DNA of 64,000 nt, taken from Siderastrea siderea. Its lineage: Eukaryota > Cnidaria > Anthozoa > Scleractinia > Rhizangiidae. The notes below the pieces were generated by a model, which searched no databases, was not told the DNA's origin, and saw nothing but the letters and a program-made list of their open reading frames with translations. Each line of letters starts with the position of its first letter. The stretch's first letter is position 1. Position numbers and translations under genes: made by a program. This document shows positions 1 to 12,800 of this stretch, piece after piece. The DNA lies in contig OZ034979.1 of NCBI GenBank assembly GCA_964030785.1, positions 11,758,883 to 11,822,882 on the forward strand, given 5' to 3'.

Positions 1-791
1 AACATGTGTAGTTTAAACCTACAAACTGCTTGCAATTGTTGTTTACGACAGGAAAAATGTCGCAGGATTTTGAAACATGTTTTAAAACCCTATGTCATAG
101 CCACAGACAAAATGCTAGAAGGGCCAGTTGTTTAAGATCTTTGCATGACGCAAGCAGTGCGCGCTACAAATATAATGTCACATACGGTAGTCATAAGCAA
201 AAAGTCGTACATTGTACCATCTAAATCTGCCCTAACTGGTTTGTCTTACGGAACAAGAAAATGGCATACAACTATGATAGTAGGGCGTGACAAAAATTTT
301 ACGTAGGTGACATGTGTGCCTAACATGTCAGACTTTGATCAGAAAATCAGAGAAGGGGGTCTTCCCAGGCTAGACTCTTCATCCTTACAAGTTGTTTTTC
401 TCTTAGACAATTAGACCATAAGCTTTCATTCAAATTGTCTCTCTCTAATCAGGTAAACAAATGGGAAGCAAAAAAAATTTAAGAAAGACAAAGTATTACA
501 CTGCAATGGACTTCCATCCTATCCATGCCAGGGAGAAGGAGTAACAATCTCAAAACATGTAGTTGCTTTATGCTACGACACCAGCAAGAGTTCAGAATAA
601 GCTGTGTGGTCAGCTAATGGTCTGATTGCAACCTCAGTTACCTTTACCTCTTAAATCTGAAGAAAATAACAGGCACTTGGGTACAATGTAGTTTGCTTGC
701 CAATAACCTCAAAAAGCCTGTCAAAGTTGGTTTTAAGAAGGGGTATCATCTTTTTAAATAGCTATGGGAAATTGTGAAAAAATGTACTCAC
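1..791. other. RCOR intron sequence, no exon recognised
   Basis: This stretch follows the last recognisable RCOR exon (donor at 790-791 on the minus strand). I looked for the next expected SANT1 segment and did not find it, so the following exon probably lies left of the window. No clear repeat or RNA gene was seen. Confidence 0.6.
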
Positions 792-3700
792 TATTTGTTG
801 AATCCTCTTAAAACTTTTTCCGTGAGAACTATAAGCTTGTTCAAACAGGATTTTATCTTCCATACTCCACTCATCTGAAATGACACAATTACGCATGACA
901 CTTGTTGAAAGGATTCAACCTGAAGACAACACTCTTGTAAATATTATCATGTAAAACACTAGGAATGCTAACAAATGAATTTAATTTATTAAGGTGATTA
1001 CAAGAGTGTTATCTTCAAGTTGAAAGATAATAACCTACATATAAGCTGGAAACAGATTAACCTGAAGAACAATTTGACCTACAACATACATTGAAATTGT
1101 ACACTGTATGCACTTTCAAGTTTATCTAGTGCAAAACATATCAAACATGAAAGAAAATTACTTATTTTTTGGCATGTTTTATTATACATTTACAGGGTAT
1201 GAATGAATGAACGTTTGTGCTCCCACTCATAATATTCATGTGTGACTCCAATTTGTTGCCCTAAATTCAATCCATTAATAACTGCTTTTGGATTATTAAT
1301 TTTTAGTCCTATCCTTGTGTTAAGCCTTTTAAAAAATTTTGTACAATCTTTTAAATCTATTTTCATTTTATTATTGTTTTTGTTGCTGTTATGTTACTGT
1401 TATGTTAATTCAGAGAAGAAAGTAGGTATTTACCTGGAAAAGGTGTGAAGTTAGCTAGATCAGTCAAAGATTTCTCCAGATTGTGCTTATGCCAGAACAG
1501 CATACCAAGTGCCTGACAAAAATTTAAAAAAAAAGAAACAGTTGATCTAACAGTTAATTTCAATATGAAATCTAGTTTGACCACCATTCTCAAGAAAACA
1601 TTCTCAGAAAGTTCTTTAACCCTTTGAGCCCCAATAGTGATCAGCATCAAATTTCTCCTTGTCGTATCAGTGTATTATAACACATATACAGGACAAAAGA
1701 ATTTGGCAAACATGAATTGTCTTGATGTTTAAACAGATTCTCCCAATTAGTAATTGATTAAATCTATGGAGACCAGTAAGCAGAATTTGTATAATGAAGT
1801 TGGGGCTTAAAGGAGCATAGTCACGAGGATTTCACAGATTTCTGGTCAATGACTGTGCTAAAATTATCGCTAGCTAACTTTATCCATGCCCAACATTGTG
1901 TTTGAACATTTAAAGGAACATATTAACTTAATTTCATTACGACAAAACAAACCAGGACCATTTAATATTGATTTTATGTCAACACACTGAAAGAATTTGA
2001 AAAGTTTAGCCTAATTTTTTCAAATTGCAATCCATTTCCATCCGTGCCATCCGTAGCAACAGACGACAGAAAAAGTTTCAGTGAAGCAATACAGTCTTTG
2101 GTAACAAAACTAGACCATTATTTGTGGGTGTTCATTGATGTGAGGATATACTTTTGATTTTTAAAGTGAACTGAAATAGCGTGACTATGCCCTTTTAAGA
2201 GGGTTAATAATATCGTGGTTATATAACAAAAGGGTTGTAACATTGGGTTCCAGAACACATGTACACATAAAATTTGTAATGCGAAAAAAGCTAATTAATG
2301 AACTAACTTTATTAAGACATTTTTCACTGGTGTAGACAATTTTATTATTGGGTTGAAAAGATGAACAACAAATTAATTTTTTCCCTTTACCTGCTCAACA
2401 TTGTAACCATGCTTGTCCTTGGCAACAGCCACATAATCATCCACTGCAAAATAAACAAAAACAGATAAAATACATCAAACTTACAGTGAAATTAGCAAAC
2501 ACTGGCAGATAAACCAGACACACAGATAATCTGCACCCACAGTTAGCAGGACAAAAAACCTTTTTTCTCATTCTAGACACTTGTGTATTGGACAAGTGCT
2601 GCTGAGTTTTGGTTGTCTGAAAGTGAAATTCATTGGTAATCTCACCCAAAAAATGACAACATAAATGATAATTATAACAATAATAATAAATAAGTAAATA
2701 AATAAATAAATAAACTTTGCACATTGTTAAATGCTTGCAAAAAATAATCCTACAGGTCAAAATTTCAAATTGAAAATCAGTTCGTAAATCCATCAAAAAT
2801 ACAGAATTGAAACACTGATATCCTCATTTATTTGTTCCTTGCGTGTAAAACATGCTACATTGTACACGTTTCGCAGGAATATCCTGTGAACATGTCAGAT
2901 CAAATGGGAATGGGATTCATCCACGTGCTGTTCGGGACCATCGTGACTTTGTTGCAGTGGCTAGGATTTTAGAATGTTGCTGCAATATACCATTTATTTG
3001 AAAATTAATCCACATGGTGATCTACATGTAAAGGTGGATTTCTGCTGTTGCATAATATGGACACAACAATTATTGTTGTGTCCATATGGATGTAAATTTA
3101 AGTGGCTGCATATGCATAAATAAAATTAGAAATAATGCAGAGCAGTTTGCGTAAACATAAATAGGAGAACAGCTCTCCACTTTTTACATTATTTTATGCA
3201 AGCTGTTCATACACCTCAGCAATCCGAGATAAACTAATGTTCATTTTTTTCATACCTTGTTAACAACAAAACTTTACTTTCTGAAGATGAAGCTTTGCGT
3301 CTTTCTCAGTTTTAGTATGTCACTCATTGGATATTGTGGAAATTTAATAATGCAGAAATTTAAACAACCAATTCTGTTTGAATTTTGAAAACTATAAACT
3401 CTGCGAAATTTAGGGGCACTAGGGTATAATGAAAATGTGTTGTGGTGCATTTTACTGTACTCACATCTTGTATTTGGGATGTCATCTGCCGGAGCCCACA
3501 CCAGAAGAGCGTTATGTCGAAGACTTGGATCATGTTTGGCTTCCTCTTTGTCTAAATGAAAAAGAGGGAAGAAAAAAACAAAACTGATTTCAATACAACC
3601 AGAGAAGATGACTATTAATTTTTAAACTTCTCTATTTTTATTATCCCATTATATCACCCAATTATCATGTTTGTTCTAATTTTCCCCATTGGCTCGTTTA

Positions 3701-5713
3701 AATTTTAAATTCCAAACACTTGTAACTATTTTACTACATAAAATTATTGTAATGACTGTCTGTATTTTCATTAAATGCCCTAAAGGACGGGCTGACTGTC
3801 AGAAATATTGGGAAAACCAATTCTCTAGATGTTTTTTCTTTGCCGTTTCTTCATTATGGTTTATTCTAATTACTTTAAAAACAGCAGGATTTGGAGTGTG
3901 GTTGTATCTAATAGAAGTTGCAAAGTGTTAACCTGTACAGTAAGCATTTCTGTCTTGAGTTTTTCACTTGCTGGCAGATCGACTGCTATGTAGGCTGACA
4001 AAAAATCAAAATAGTGTCGGAGACTTCAGGTTACGTGACAATACAGTGACAGATGTTTAAATTAGGTCTAGACTTCATGAGACAATGAACACTTTAGCTA
4101 GAAGAATTGATTGACTTTTTTCTGATTATCGCCTAGCAACAGCCAATGACATCTAATGTACTAGTATAAAATCAAGCGTCGTTTTCCATGTGTTTAGAGT
4201 AGCTCTTGCACAACTGTTGTAACGAGTGAATACGAAGTGAGCCAAGTGATTAAATACAAACGACTCTACTGTTTGTCTTAGTGTAGTTTGTTGACCTGAA
4301 AACCCTAGTGAACGGGGCAAAGTTCGCAACAATAGTCATAATATACGTTTATGCTATACTGGTCACTTGAACTGTCAAGGAAACAAAAACATTTCTGAAG
4401 CTGACAAACGTCTGAGCTTCCAGGGGTTAATTTATTGTTAAAAGCGATGCAGCCTTAAGGGAAATTGCTTACAGTTTGTATAAGGGAGTTCAAATTACCC
4501 AGGGTTTGAGTTTATTGAGCTTCTGTTCTATTGAAACAGAATATGTTGCAACTCAGTTTGATCTTTATGTGTCATAAATCTTAGTGTCAAATAGACGAAT
4601 TGCTCAAAATAGCTTTGGAATAAAAGACATACTGACTTTAATCCATGCATGAATAATTCAATGCATTGAAGAAACACATTTGCAACTGAATACTGTCCAA
4701 AGTTACAGATACTCAAAAACTCTGGTTGTCAAGGAATAGCAAACTGGATTTACCAACTTTCACTATAATTCTGTCATAGAGAAATCGGGAAAGCTAGTGA
4801 AACACGAAAATTTCTGTCAATTCAGTTTGCCATTTTTTCCCAAAAATTCAATTCCCATCCATTCATTTCTTGCCAGTCCAACAAAACACTGAAATTCTAC
4901 AAGTTTTTCACTTTAAAATCCCACATTTTTTACAACCTAAGAGACAAAAATGTTCATCTCTGCACTGGGAAACTGTCAAATCCCCAAAGACGGTAATCAG
5001 TGAAAAAAATTCCCTTTCGTCTAACTTCACAAAAGTCCTTCGTGACAACAACAGTTCGTGAGTCCATTTCGTGCAAACTCAAAAGTTTGCTGGTTTAGCA
5101 AACTACAAAGGGAATAAAACACTCTACAATTTGAGAATAAACAGTTTCATGCAAATATTTTAACCAACTGTGACGACAATTTTCAAAGTAAAGTCAGTTT
5201 AATTTATTTAAACTAAAAGTTTACATTTTACGTGCACGGCCGATTGCCGGCCGGTAAAATTATCGTAACTTGCAAATGACCACAATCCCTCACAAAATTG
5301 CACGCTATAGTTCCCCTGGGTAACTCAACAAGGGCTTAATTTAATCACTTGTCTTCGCTCTCATGCAAAGTTCAAGACAATTAATAAAAAACAACTAAAA
5401 AATAAACTTACTTTCTGACAAAAGTTCGGGAACGACGGCTTGATATTCTTCTCCGACCCGCATACTCGGTTCTGCGGGCAAAAAGATTCAACGATAAGTT
5501 ATAAATACCTTGGGAACTTCCTGGATTTAAAGTAATTTCCCCTACGAGAAAATATGTGTCATTCAAGCTCTAACCATGATGTTCTCCATCGCTATCGCCG
5601 TCCATGTTAGACACGTGTTGATTGTTGTCAATCTCCATTTCGTCCAACCCGTCTTTATTCTTCCCATCCACTTTAGGATGTGCCATAATCGAAGTTCTCG
5701 CGTCCGAAGCCAT
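792..5713 (-). CDS. RCOR: REST corepressor (CoREST/RCOR), 5' part, six exons, runs off the left edge
   Basis: Exons (minus): 5,575-5,713 (ATG), 5,412-5,471, 3,465-3,551, 2,391-2,443, 1,434-1,512, 792-874. All junctions are GT-AG and the phases chain without a break, giving 167 codons. Residues 47-139 form an ELM2-type region: [15 protein letters not shown] near residue 50, then [16 protein letters not shown] from residue 114 and [25 protein letters not shown], from about residue 140, opens the first SANT domain. This order and wording match vertebrate RCOR1-3 closely. CoREST is a nuclear scaffold that joins LSD1/KDM1A to HDAC1/2; ELM2-SANT1 recruits the HDAC. The linker and second SANT domain lie beyond the window. 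The first 46 residues are acidic and not conserved in my memory of the family. I see no further exon between 1 and 791. Confidence 0.9.
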
Positions 5714-7875
5714 AAAAAATGCGTTTAATAAACCCTCTTAAGCCAGTATTTGTACAAAGGGGAGTTGAGAAAACGCTCGACGTCCAACAAGTCAAAGCGC
5801 ATGGAAAATAAAAAGGAAAAATAAAGCGATTTTCCCACTTTTCCAAGATGAACGACGAAGCGAAGCCAACGCAGATAGCGTAGGATCACGTGATAAATTG
5901 TCACGTTAATGTATGATAATATATTCGTTTGAATAAATTATACGGGAATGCGTTACCTTTGAGTGTCTCTTTTCTGTACTGAGGATGTCCGTTTTCCTTT
6001 TTGTCTGTTCAGAATAAATAAATCAGAATATATCTATTTTTTTCTGGTATGGTTCGTGTAACGAGACAATAAAAATAATTAAAAGAGGTCTTGCCCGTTC
6101 CCTTCAGTTTACTTTATTAGGCCTACCGACAACAGGTCTATGGCTCATGAGATCATGTCTCCCCCCACCGCTTGTAAACCATTTGCTTTAGCTGCTTAGC
6201 GCCTCAAATTAACCACATGCTCTTCCATTCTGCTGTCTATCAGACAATGACAAACTGCGGAATAATTTAAGTCTTTTTATGATTATGTCACACATGGAAG
6301 AAATTTTTTTCATCGGCGCTTTTATAATATTTGTGGTACATATTGTACCCTGAAAGGAAATATGAGAATACACTAGTGAATAATTTATATTCGAGAATAC
6401 ATGTCTTCCCTGAGGGCTAAAACAATAAAATTATTTTAGCTGATGTTTTTAAAAACAAAATCAAACTCTCTATCGATGGAATAGAATTACGGAACCCAAC
6501 AAAGCGTGAGTTCTGTCATTTAATTTAAAGCGCAGGATAGTTTGGTCTGTTTTTTATTACCCAACCGGAAATGAATCAAGAAAAATTTATCAAGCACCGC
6601 AGAAAAATGTTTGTCTTCCCTGTAAGTTTGAACGTCTAGAAGATCAAATACCGGAGCCAAAGTGAAGACCTATGTTTTACAACACGAAATTCAAGAATTT
6701 CTTACTGCTGGGAACAACAGAGTTCTGATATATACCGCACGAAATTCTAGAACTTGTCGCTTTGAGTGGTAAATAGAAAGTAGATACGGCGTTTTAGAGT
6801 TAGCGGCGAGAACAGGGAAATTAATGCGAAATGCGCGCTATATTATAAATCTAAGCAGAATAATAAATGTGTAAAATGGCAAGGGATTGGCCTCCCTACA
6901 GGTTAACAAAGGCGTATTTACTTACTACATTTCATGATTTTTCCCCAAAATTCTGTCAACCACACAGCTGTGAAGTCTTCAGCGAAGAAACCTTTTTCTG
7001 TGTCCCACGGCTGGCTCCTTGTGGAGTTTCCAAACTTTACTCGATATTTAGCCTAACGGGTGACCAAACTCTATCGGCCGGTTTGTATTTATAAAGTCAT
7101 ATATTTTGCCTCCACATGTCTGCATGTATGTTAATTTGTCGTGGTATTCAAAGCCATTGAAGCGTGACCAAAATCACGTGTCAATTTGCATTTGAAAGCG
7201 CTCATTGGCGGATCTTCTCGGTTGAATGATCTTTCAACGAAACAAACAGGTTTTCTAATACCCCAACGAAGATTTCAACCGGCATAGCATTTTCAGACAA
7301 CCTAAAAGAAAAGTGTTGTGAAGCCGTTCGGAATATTCTCATAATGTTTGATAAATTTTGGAGGTCGATCGATCATCCTCGATACAACTTCGGACATTTT
7401 AGGACAGCTTCGCAAATTTGACCTTCGTGCCAGTCACCCCAGCCTGCCCCAAACTGCAAGCCGATACGTTTCCGGCACGTCGTAAAAAGCGGTATAATAG
7501 AAAATGGCACGTCGCATGTCCTCGTATCGTTGCCGATCGATCGCGATTAGTTGCGCACCAAATCATCACAAACAGAGGATCCCGTCCCCATTAAATCGTA
7601 AAGATGGATATAACCATATCAAAGCAAAACGCACGAAAAAGAATTTCTTCCATGCTTCAATTGTTTGCGTTCATTTGCTACGCAAACAGTGCTATAGTGA
7701 TACGCTCCTGACGATAGTCAATGTTTGCGATCGATCGACGAAAATTTTTGAACACGTGACGCGCCATCTTCGATTTTTGCGCCCTTTCAAAACCGACATG
7801 CTGGAAAGTTTGCGATGAAGCCAAGCCATTGTGTTCCTGATTGTTACACCACACTTGGTAGAGCTATGGCCACAT

Positions 7876-8275
7876 GAATCCCGGGGGGTACTCCCTTATA
7901 TACGCTATATAGGTATGTGCCGCCCGATAGGGTAGGATTTTTGGGTGCTCCTTTTTGGTATTTTTTGGTATTGTGATCCTTAGATGTTCCTTAGATAGGG
8001 TCACTAATTTGCAGTATCCATCTCAACGCGCAAAACGAAAAAGACATGGTCTGTTAAAACTGTACTACACGGCTGAATACACGTTATAAAGTTTAACAAA
8101 GCGATTTTAAAAGGACATTTATAGCTTGTGTTGCTGTAAAATAGTAAGTCCATTTCTTGGTTTCGGGCCTTTAAAAGGATATCAATTTGCGATTTTCTGC
8201 CCTTAAATAGGTTCAGGGTTTGAGAACCTTGGCGGCACACACCTATCCTAAATTGACGGGAGTACCCCCCTCCCT
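7876..8275. mobile_element. MITE-like element with GGGGGGTACTCCC ends
   Basis: The left end reads CCCGGGGGGTACTCCC and the right end GGGAGTACCCCCCTCCC, so the outer 15-17 bases are inverted copies about 400 bp apart. The inside has no coding frame of note; the left part contains CTATATAGGTATGTGCCGCCC. The layout fits a non-autonomous DNA transposon. No clear target duplication was found and the exact edges are uncertain. Confidence 0.55.
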
Positions 8276-8892
8276 ATCGGAACCAGCCTTTTCTCCGATT
8301 CTATCTTCCATGTTTTGATTTTCGATCAAAAATGATAGTTTCTGCTTGGTGTTGCACAGACTACCAGCTCTCCGCACAGGGATCCCAACGGTTCGTTTCG
8401 GGGAATATCTGTTCGGAACTGAAACAAATCGCCTGAAATATTGGGATTTAATTGCAGAGAAAACTAGAGATTTCGTTGGCGAAAATCACCTCAGACTTTT
8501 CTCAGCAGGTGAACTTATTAATTCCTGTTGTTTCGAATGGACAAATATGCCGTTTAGAGTACAAAATAAAATCAGCTAGCATTTTCGGAGAGTCATCAGC
8601 AGCGCCGGAAATTCGGCGAATAGGATTGTTTCCTAAAATTCTCTGCAAACTAAATTTTCAGCTAAAAACGCCGAACAGAACAACCTGTATTAGCTTACAC
8701 AAATATGCCTTTAAAAAGCTCTAAACCAATCTAAGAAAGAAGCAAATGGTAATTCAAGTATTATGCTAAAATTTTCTCGTTGGGTGCCCTCGTCTGCGCA
8801 CTTGTTTTCACGCTGCGTAAAGTATATGACGCTAATCTCTTTTTTACGAGCAGCAGAGGTAAAGTCACAGACAAGCCAAGAAGGCCCACATG

Positions 8893-9080
8893 ACTGAAGC
8901 GTAACCCGGTTTCCGTAGCATGAAGCAACTGAGAGTATTGCTACTACCCCTGGATGGGATGGTAATCCATCGCAGGGCTATCCCCAACGGTATGTCCCTG
9001 GTACCCATTTCATACAGTCACCTGCATGGAGCAGAGAAGGTCGACTAACACTGTATCGCACGTTGCACCATTTACGTGGG
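8893..9080 (-). mobile_element. tRNA-derived SINE fragment, family B
   Basis: Sequence such as GTAGCATGAAGCAACTGAGAG, GGATGGGATGGTAATCCATCGCAGGG and a CACCTGCATGGAG segment recurs at 13.3, 15.3 and 41.5 kb. By comparison with the fuller copy at 13,295-13,690 this is the 3' body of a minus-strand SINE; the tRNA-like head is missing or unrecognisable. Confidence 0.55.
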
Positions 9081-9264
9081 GAGTGGGGGGGGGGGGGTGG
9101 GCACGCAGGGCAAACAATAAGAGACAAGAAAGGCATAAAAAAGCATAAAAAAGGTTTATTATACTCCAATACATAAATACACCAATTTTTCTCTAGAGGA
9201 AAGATAAATGTACAGTTCTTTGGCATTTGCCACAATACAGGGTAAAGGACTCGGTCCGAGGAAT

Positions 9265-9490
9265 TCAACATTTCCAGTCAACACCGTTCAACATTGTTGA
9301 ATTCTGCAAGTTTAAAGTGTTTGGGCACATTGTTGAATGGTATCAAATAATTTTGAAGGATGTTGAATGGTGTTGAAAAAAGTTTGATCGCCATCAAACA
9401 TTCGTCTAACAAAAGTGCATTCAACAATGATGGATGACGTTGAATCCGCTGATCGAGGCCTACCGAGCAAAAGTCCAGTGTGAACATTTT
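9265..9490 (-). repeat. Dispersed CAACATTGTTGAA repeat, copy 1
   Basis: This segment is rich in CAACATTGTTGAA-like words and contains AGTTTGATCGCCATCAAACATTCGTC. A second copy lies in opposite orientation at about 12,128-12,348. The shared stretch is roughly 220 bp. Both copies translate to similar short peptides in one frame, but that follows from the shared DNA and is not evidence of coding. It is probably a non-autonomous transposon. Confidence 0.6.
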
Positions 9491-9843
9491 CCCGGTTTTA
9501 ACTATTTTAACAAATTTAAAGTGTGCGAATTTTTAGATTGGCATATTTTGAACGAGTTTAATGGAAGCTATTCTCGTATTTGGATCGGATGTCTGCTCTC
9601 ACAACAGTTTTAAAATCGTAAGAAGTCACTTTGTTTGCGTCTCCCTGACACACTATCTGGAATGACTAGTACTCAGGCGCTGCTTTTTTCTACGCAGGGG
9701 CTTCCCGAGACGCAAGGGATTACGGAGCCTTCCCTTGTTGGTTTGTGCCCTCTGTGAATCATTCTTGCAGTCCTCACGATCGCTCTCATTCCACCCCCCC
9801 CCCCCCCCGCCAAAAAAAATTTGAAAATCAGTGTTATTTAGCT

Positions 9844-12800
9844 TTAAAAGCTTTCCTGTTTTTCATTAATGTTCAGTTCTTCAAAATTGTTCACTTGTTG
9901 CTCCGTGTCGTTACAACTCTCTTCTTCCTGATCAGCTGAACTCGTTGAAGCTTCGTCGTCATCTTTTTTGTTTGCACCCTTTGGATTTCCTTTCCCCTAT
10001 GAGAAAAACAAGACTAAACGCTTTAAAAACTACCTCAGCAGTTTTTAAAACCACCAGTAATGGATTGATCCTGTAGAACAGTAAGCTAACAATACAAAGG
10101 ACAAAAGGATAGTCGACGCGAGTTTAACTCTCTGAAATCACGCGGGCGCGATAAGAGTATACGAGAGTTATCAGCCAATTAAGAGGGAGGCTTTGAACTT
10201 CTATCGACTCTAATCAAAGCGTGAGGAGAATCAAATCGTTCAAATGCGCACAAGAGTCCCCGCCGAAAGCGCACGAGAGTTTTTAGGCCAAACAAGAGAA
10301 TGAGAGTCACTGAGAGTTCAAACTCTCGACCCAGCTCGTTTGGCCTGAAACCCTCGCGCACTCATGGCTACTCTCGTACGTACGCTTTCGAAAAGTTTTT
10401 CGCTAAAACTTCAGTTAGAATCAGTGGAAGTTAAAACTCTGATTCGTAAACTATCGTCGATTCTCGTGCTCTCTCGGAGAGTTTCAACTCAAAAATCTCT
10501 CAAAGAATTGGCCCTTTGTGCCCTTTGTGAAAAATTCATTTTCTATTCTCTTGTCCTTTTTACGACAATGTCTGAAGTACGTTTTTCAGTGAAAAACCTG
10601 ATAGATATGACCACTTAAACCCTTAAATAAATTAGATAACCCTTCTAAAATTTTATTTATTTTTATTTGCAGAACCACCGCTGCTTATATTTATGGTTCT
10701 ATATGTTGAGCCGAATATCAGTGCAAGTCTAAATAATCAGTATATGACACACAATAAAGAACATCTGCGATACATTAGCTAATTTAGAAACTTAAAGGTA
10801 ATACCATGTATACGTATGGGAATACTTCAATAAATTGTTTTTATTGAACTCTCCTCGTCGAATCTCGTTCTCGTTTTGCTCGGGCTTGGTCACAAATTGA
10901 GAAGAACCCTCAAACTCTTCGAGATTGCACGGAAGTCGCCGAGTGCGCACAAGAGTTTCAAGCCAAACGAGAACAGAGTTCGAATTTCCATCGATGATTC
11001 CAAAAAATATTCGAGGAAAATCGAACTTGCTCAGCAGAACTTCTAAAGACCCGCCACGGCGATGATTTGCGACAGTGAAAGAAAGACGCAACCGTTGGCT
11101 TTTAAGCCTTGGCTAAACGGAGTCGCAAGTTATCGCAAGCTGAAAACTTGCATTAACTTGTGACTCCGTTTGGCCATGACTTGCGTGTACTTGCGATCAC
11201 TTTGATCGCGCTCAAATTTGTATGCAAGTGAACGCTAGTCTTTCACCGTTTGGCCACCGAACGCAAATCGACGCAAGTCGGTCTCAGTATTGTTTTCCTT
11301 TGTAAGAGCGCGCGTGCAAGGCTGCACTGAAATGGCTTTTTGCTACTTCTGTTCAACTTGCGTCAACTTGCGATTCCGTTTGGCCACCCATTGCAAGTCT
11401 GTGTTCGCAAGTTTACATTTCCTCAGTAACCTGCGCTGACTTGCGACTCCGTTTGGCCAGGGCTTTAGCGTTTACTTGAAAGGCGCAATTAAGTGTAATG
11501 GGTTTACCTGTTTTTGCTGTACTGGTTTTGGTGGAGGTGTCTCCAGCGATATTGTAACCGGACCGTCATTTTGAATGTGAACCTGCATATATGCTCCAAA
11601 TTTTCCATCTGAAGGGAAAGCGTAAACAGCCGTTGTTTTTGTGGGAACAAAATTACAAAGTAGAAATACACTTTGACGTTCCGGGAAAAAATTCTCAACA
11701 GATGAGATTGGTAACATCAGAATGAGGAGGAAAGAGATATAAATACAAAAACATTTTTAGAAATACTAAGTACTATATCAATCACGAGAAAGAGTGTTTC
11801 ATCAGGATATCCAAACACCGAGAAGTGGGTTGAAAAAAACGAGGCGTGGCAGACTTCGAGAGGTTTGGATACCTGATGAAATACTCTTCGAGTTTTTGAT
11901 ATGGCTTCTCAAACTTTTTATAATTCTTGGAGAAATTCAAAGCAAAAGTTCGCAAAATTTTACGCTAATTAAGATCCGGTATCCAAACCACCGTCAAGGT
12001 AGTGATTTCCTTTGTTTTTTCTTTTTGAATTATTAATGAGTTTAGGAATTAATAAGCGATAATAAAGCCGTGTTGCACGACGTGTTGCACAGAACACATG
12101 TATCTACAGGGCATCTGCTAGGTTCCAGCCTCGGTCAAATGGGTTCAACATCATCCAACACTGGGGCAACATTGTTGAATAGAGTTTTGTTGGACGAATG
12201 TTTGATGGCTATCAAACTTTATTCAGTACCAATCAACATCATTCAGAATCCTTCACAATCGTTTAACGTCATTCAACAGGGTGCTCAAATGCCATTAACT
12301 TACCAAATTCAACAATGTAGAACAGAGTTGGAATGGAAATGTTAAGTCCGTTGACTGGGAAACAGGTGTGATGCAAGCATAAGCGCAGGGACAAGAAAAA
12401 AATCTTTCCTTTTTCTGCTGCGTGCACTTATGTTATAGACACACCCTGGAAGGCTGCAGGGGTGTTGGGCGATAAAAATTCCTTCCGTTTTTTTAAGCAT
12501 GAACAGAGAAGAGTTGAACCACTCTTTCTTTTCCTTCAGCCATATAGGTTTTTGTTACTCCAAGATGGAGCACAAATCAATTGCTGCATTGCAGACTATC
12601 TGTGTCAAAGGAGGGCTTCATAAATCCAGCCCCAGGATTAAGCCTAGTGAAGATTTCGAGATGATTAACAGAGAAAATAGGATTGAAAATTTTAGGTCTG
12701 TTATCAGAAGTCTTGATTTTTCGGTCAAATAAAAGGGTGAGTCCCCAAAGAAACTGTGGTGCTGTGTTGGTGGCGAAGACAAACATAAAAATTTGGATTT

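Larger units (their letters stand above)
5714..9843. other. Intergenic region between RCOR start and DTD1 end
   Basis: There is no convincing gene here. The RCOR promoter should lie just above 5,713, but I see no clear TATA box. The stretch holds an inverted-repeat element at about 7,876-8,275, a partial SINE at about 8,893-9,080, a G-run near 9,083-9,098 and one copy of a CAACATTGTTGAA-type repeat at about 9,265-9,490. Open frames at 6,867-7,094, 7,504-7,818 and 8,346-8,724 lack domain signatures and are treated as chance. Confidence 0.6.

Noticed and set aside
7504..7818. 104-codon plus-strand frame
   Set aside because: No recognisable motif, no splice partners, composition like surrounding non-coding DNA.
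9278..12345. Similar short peptides (LLLDECLMAIKL-type) in two places considered as a gene family
   Set aside because: They come from two copies of the same non-coding repeat; the frames open and close at different points and no longer homologue is visible.
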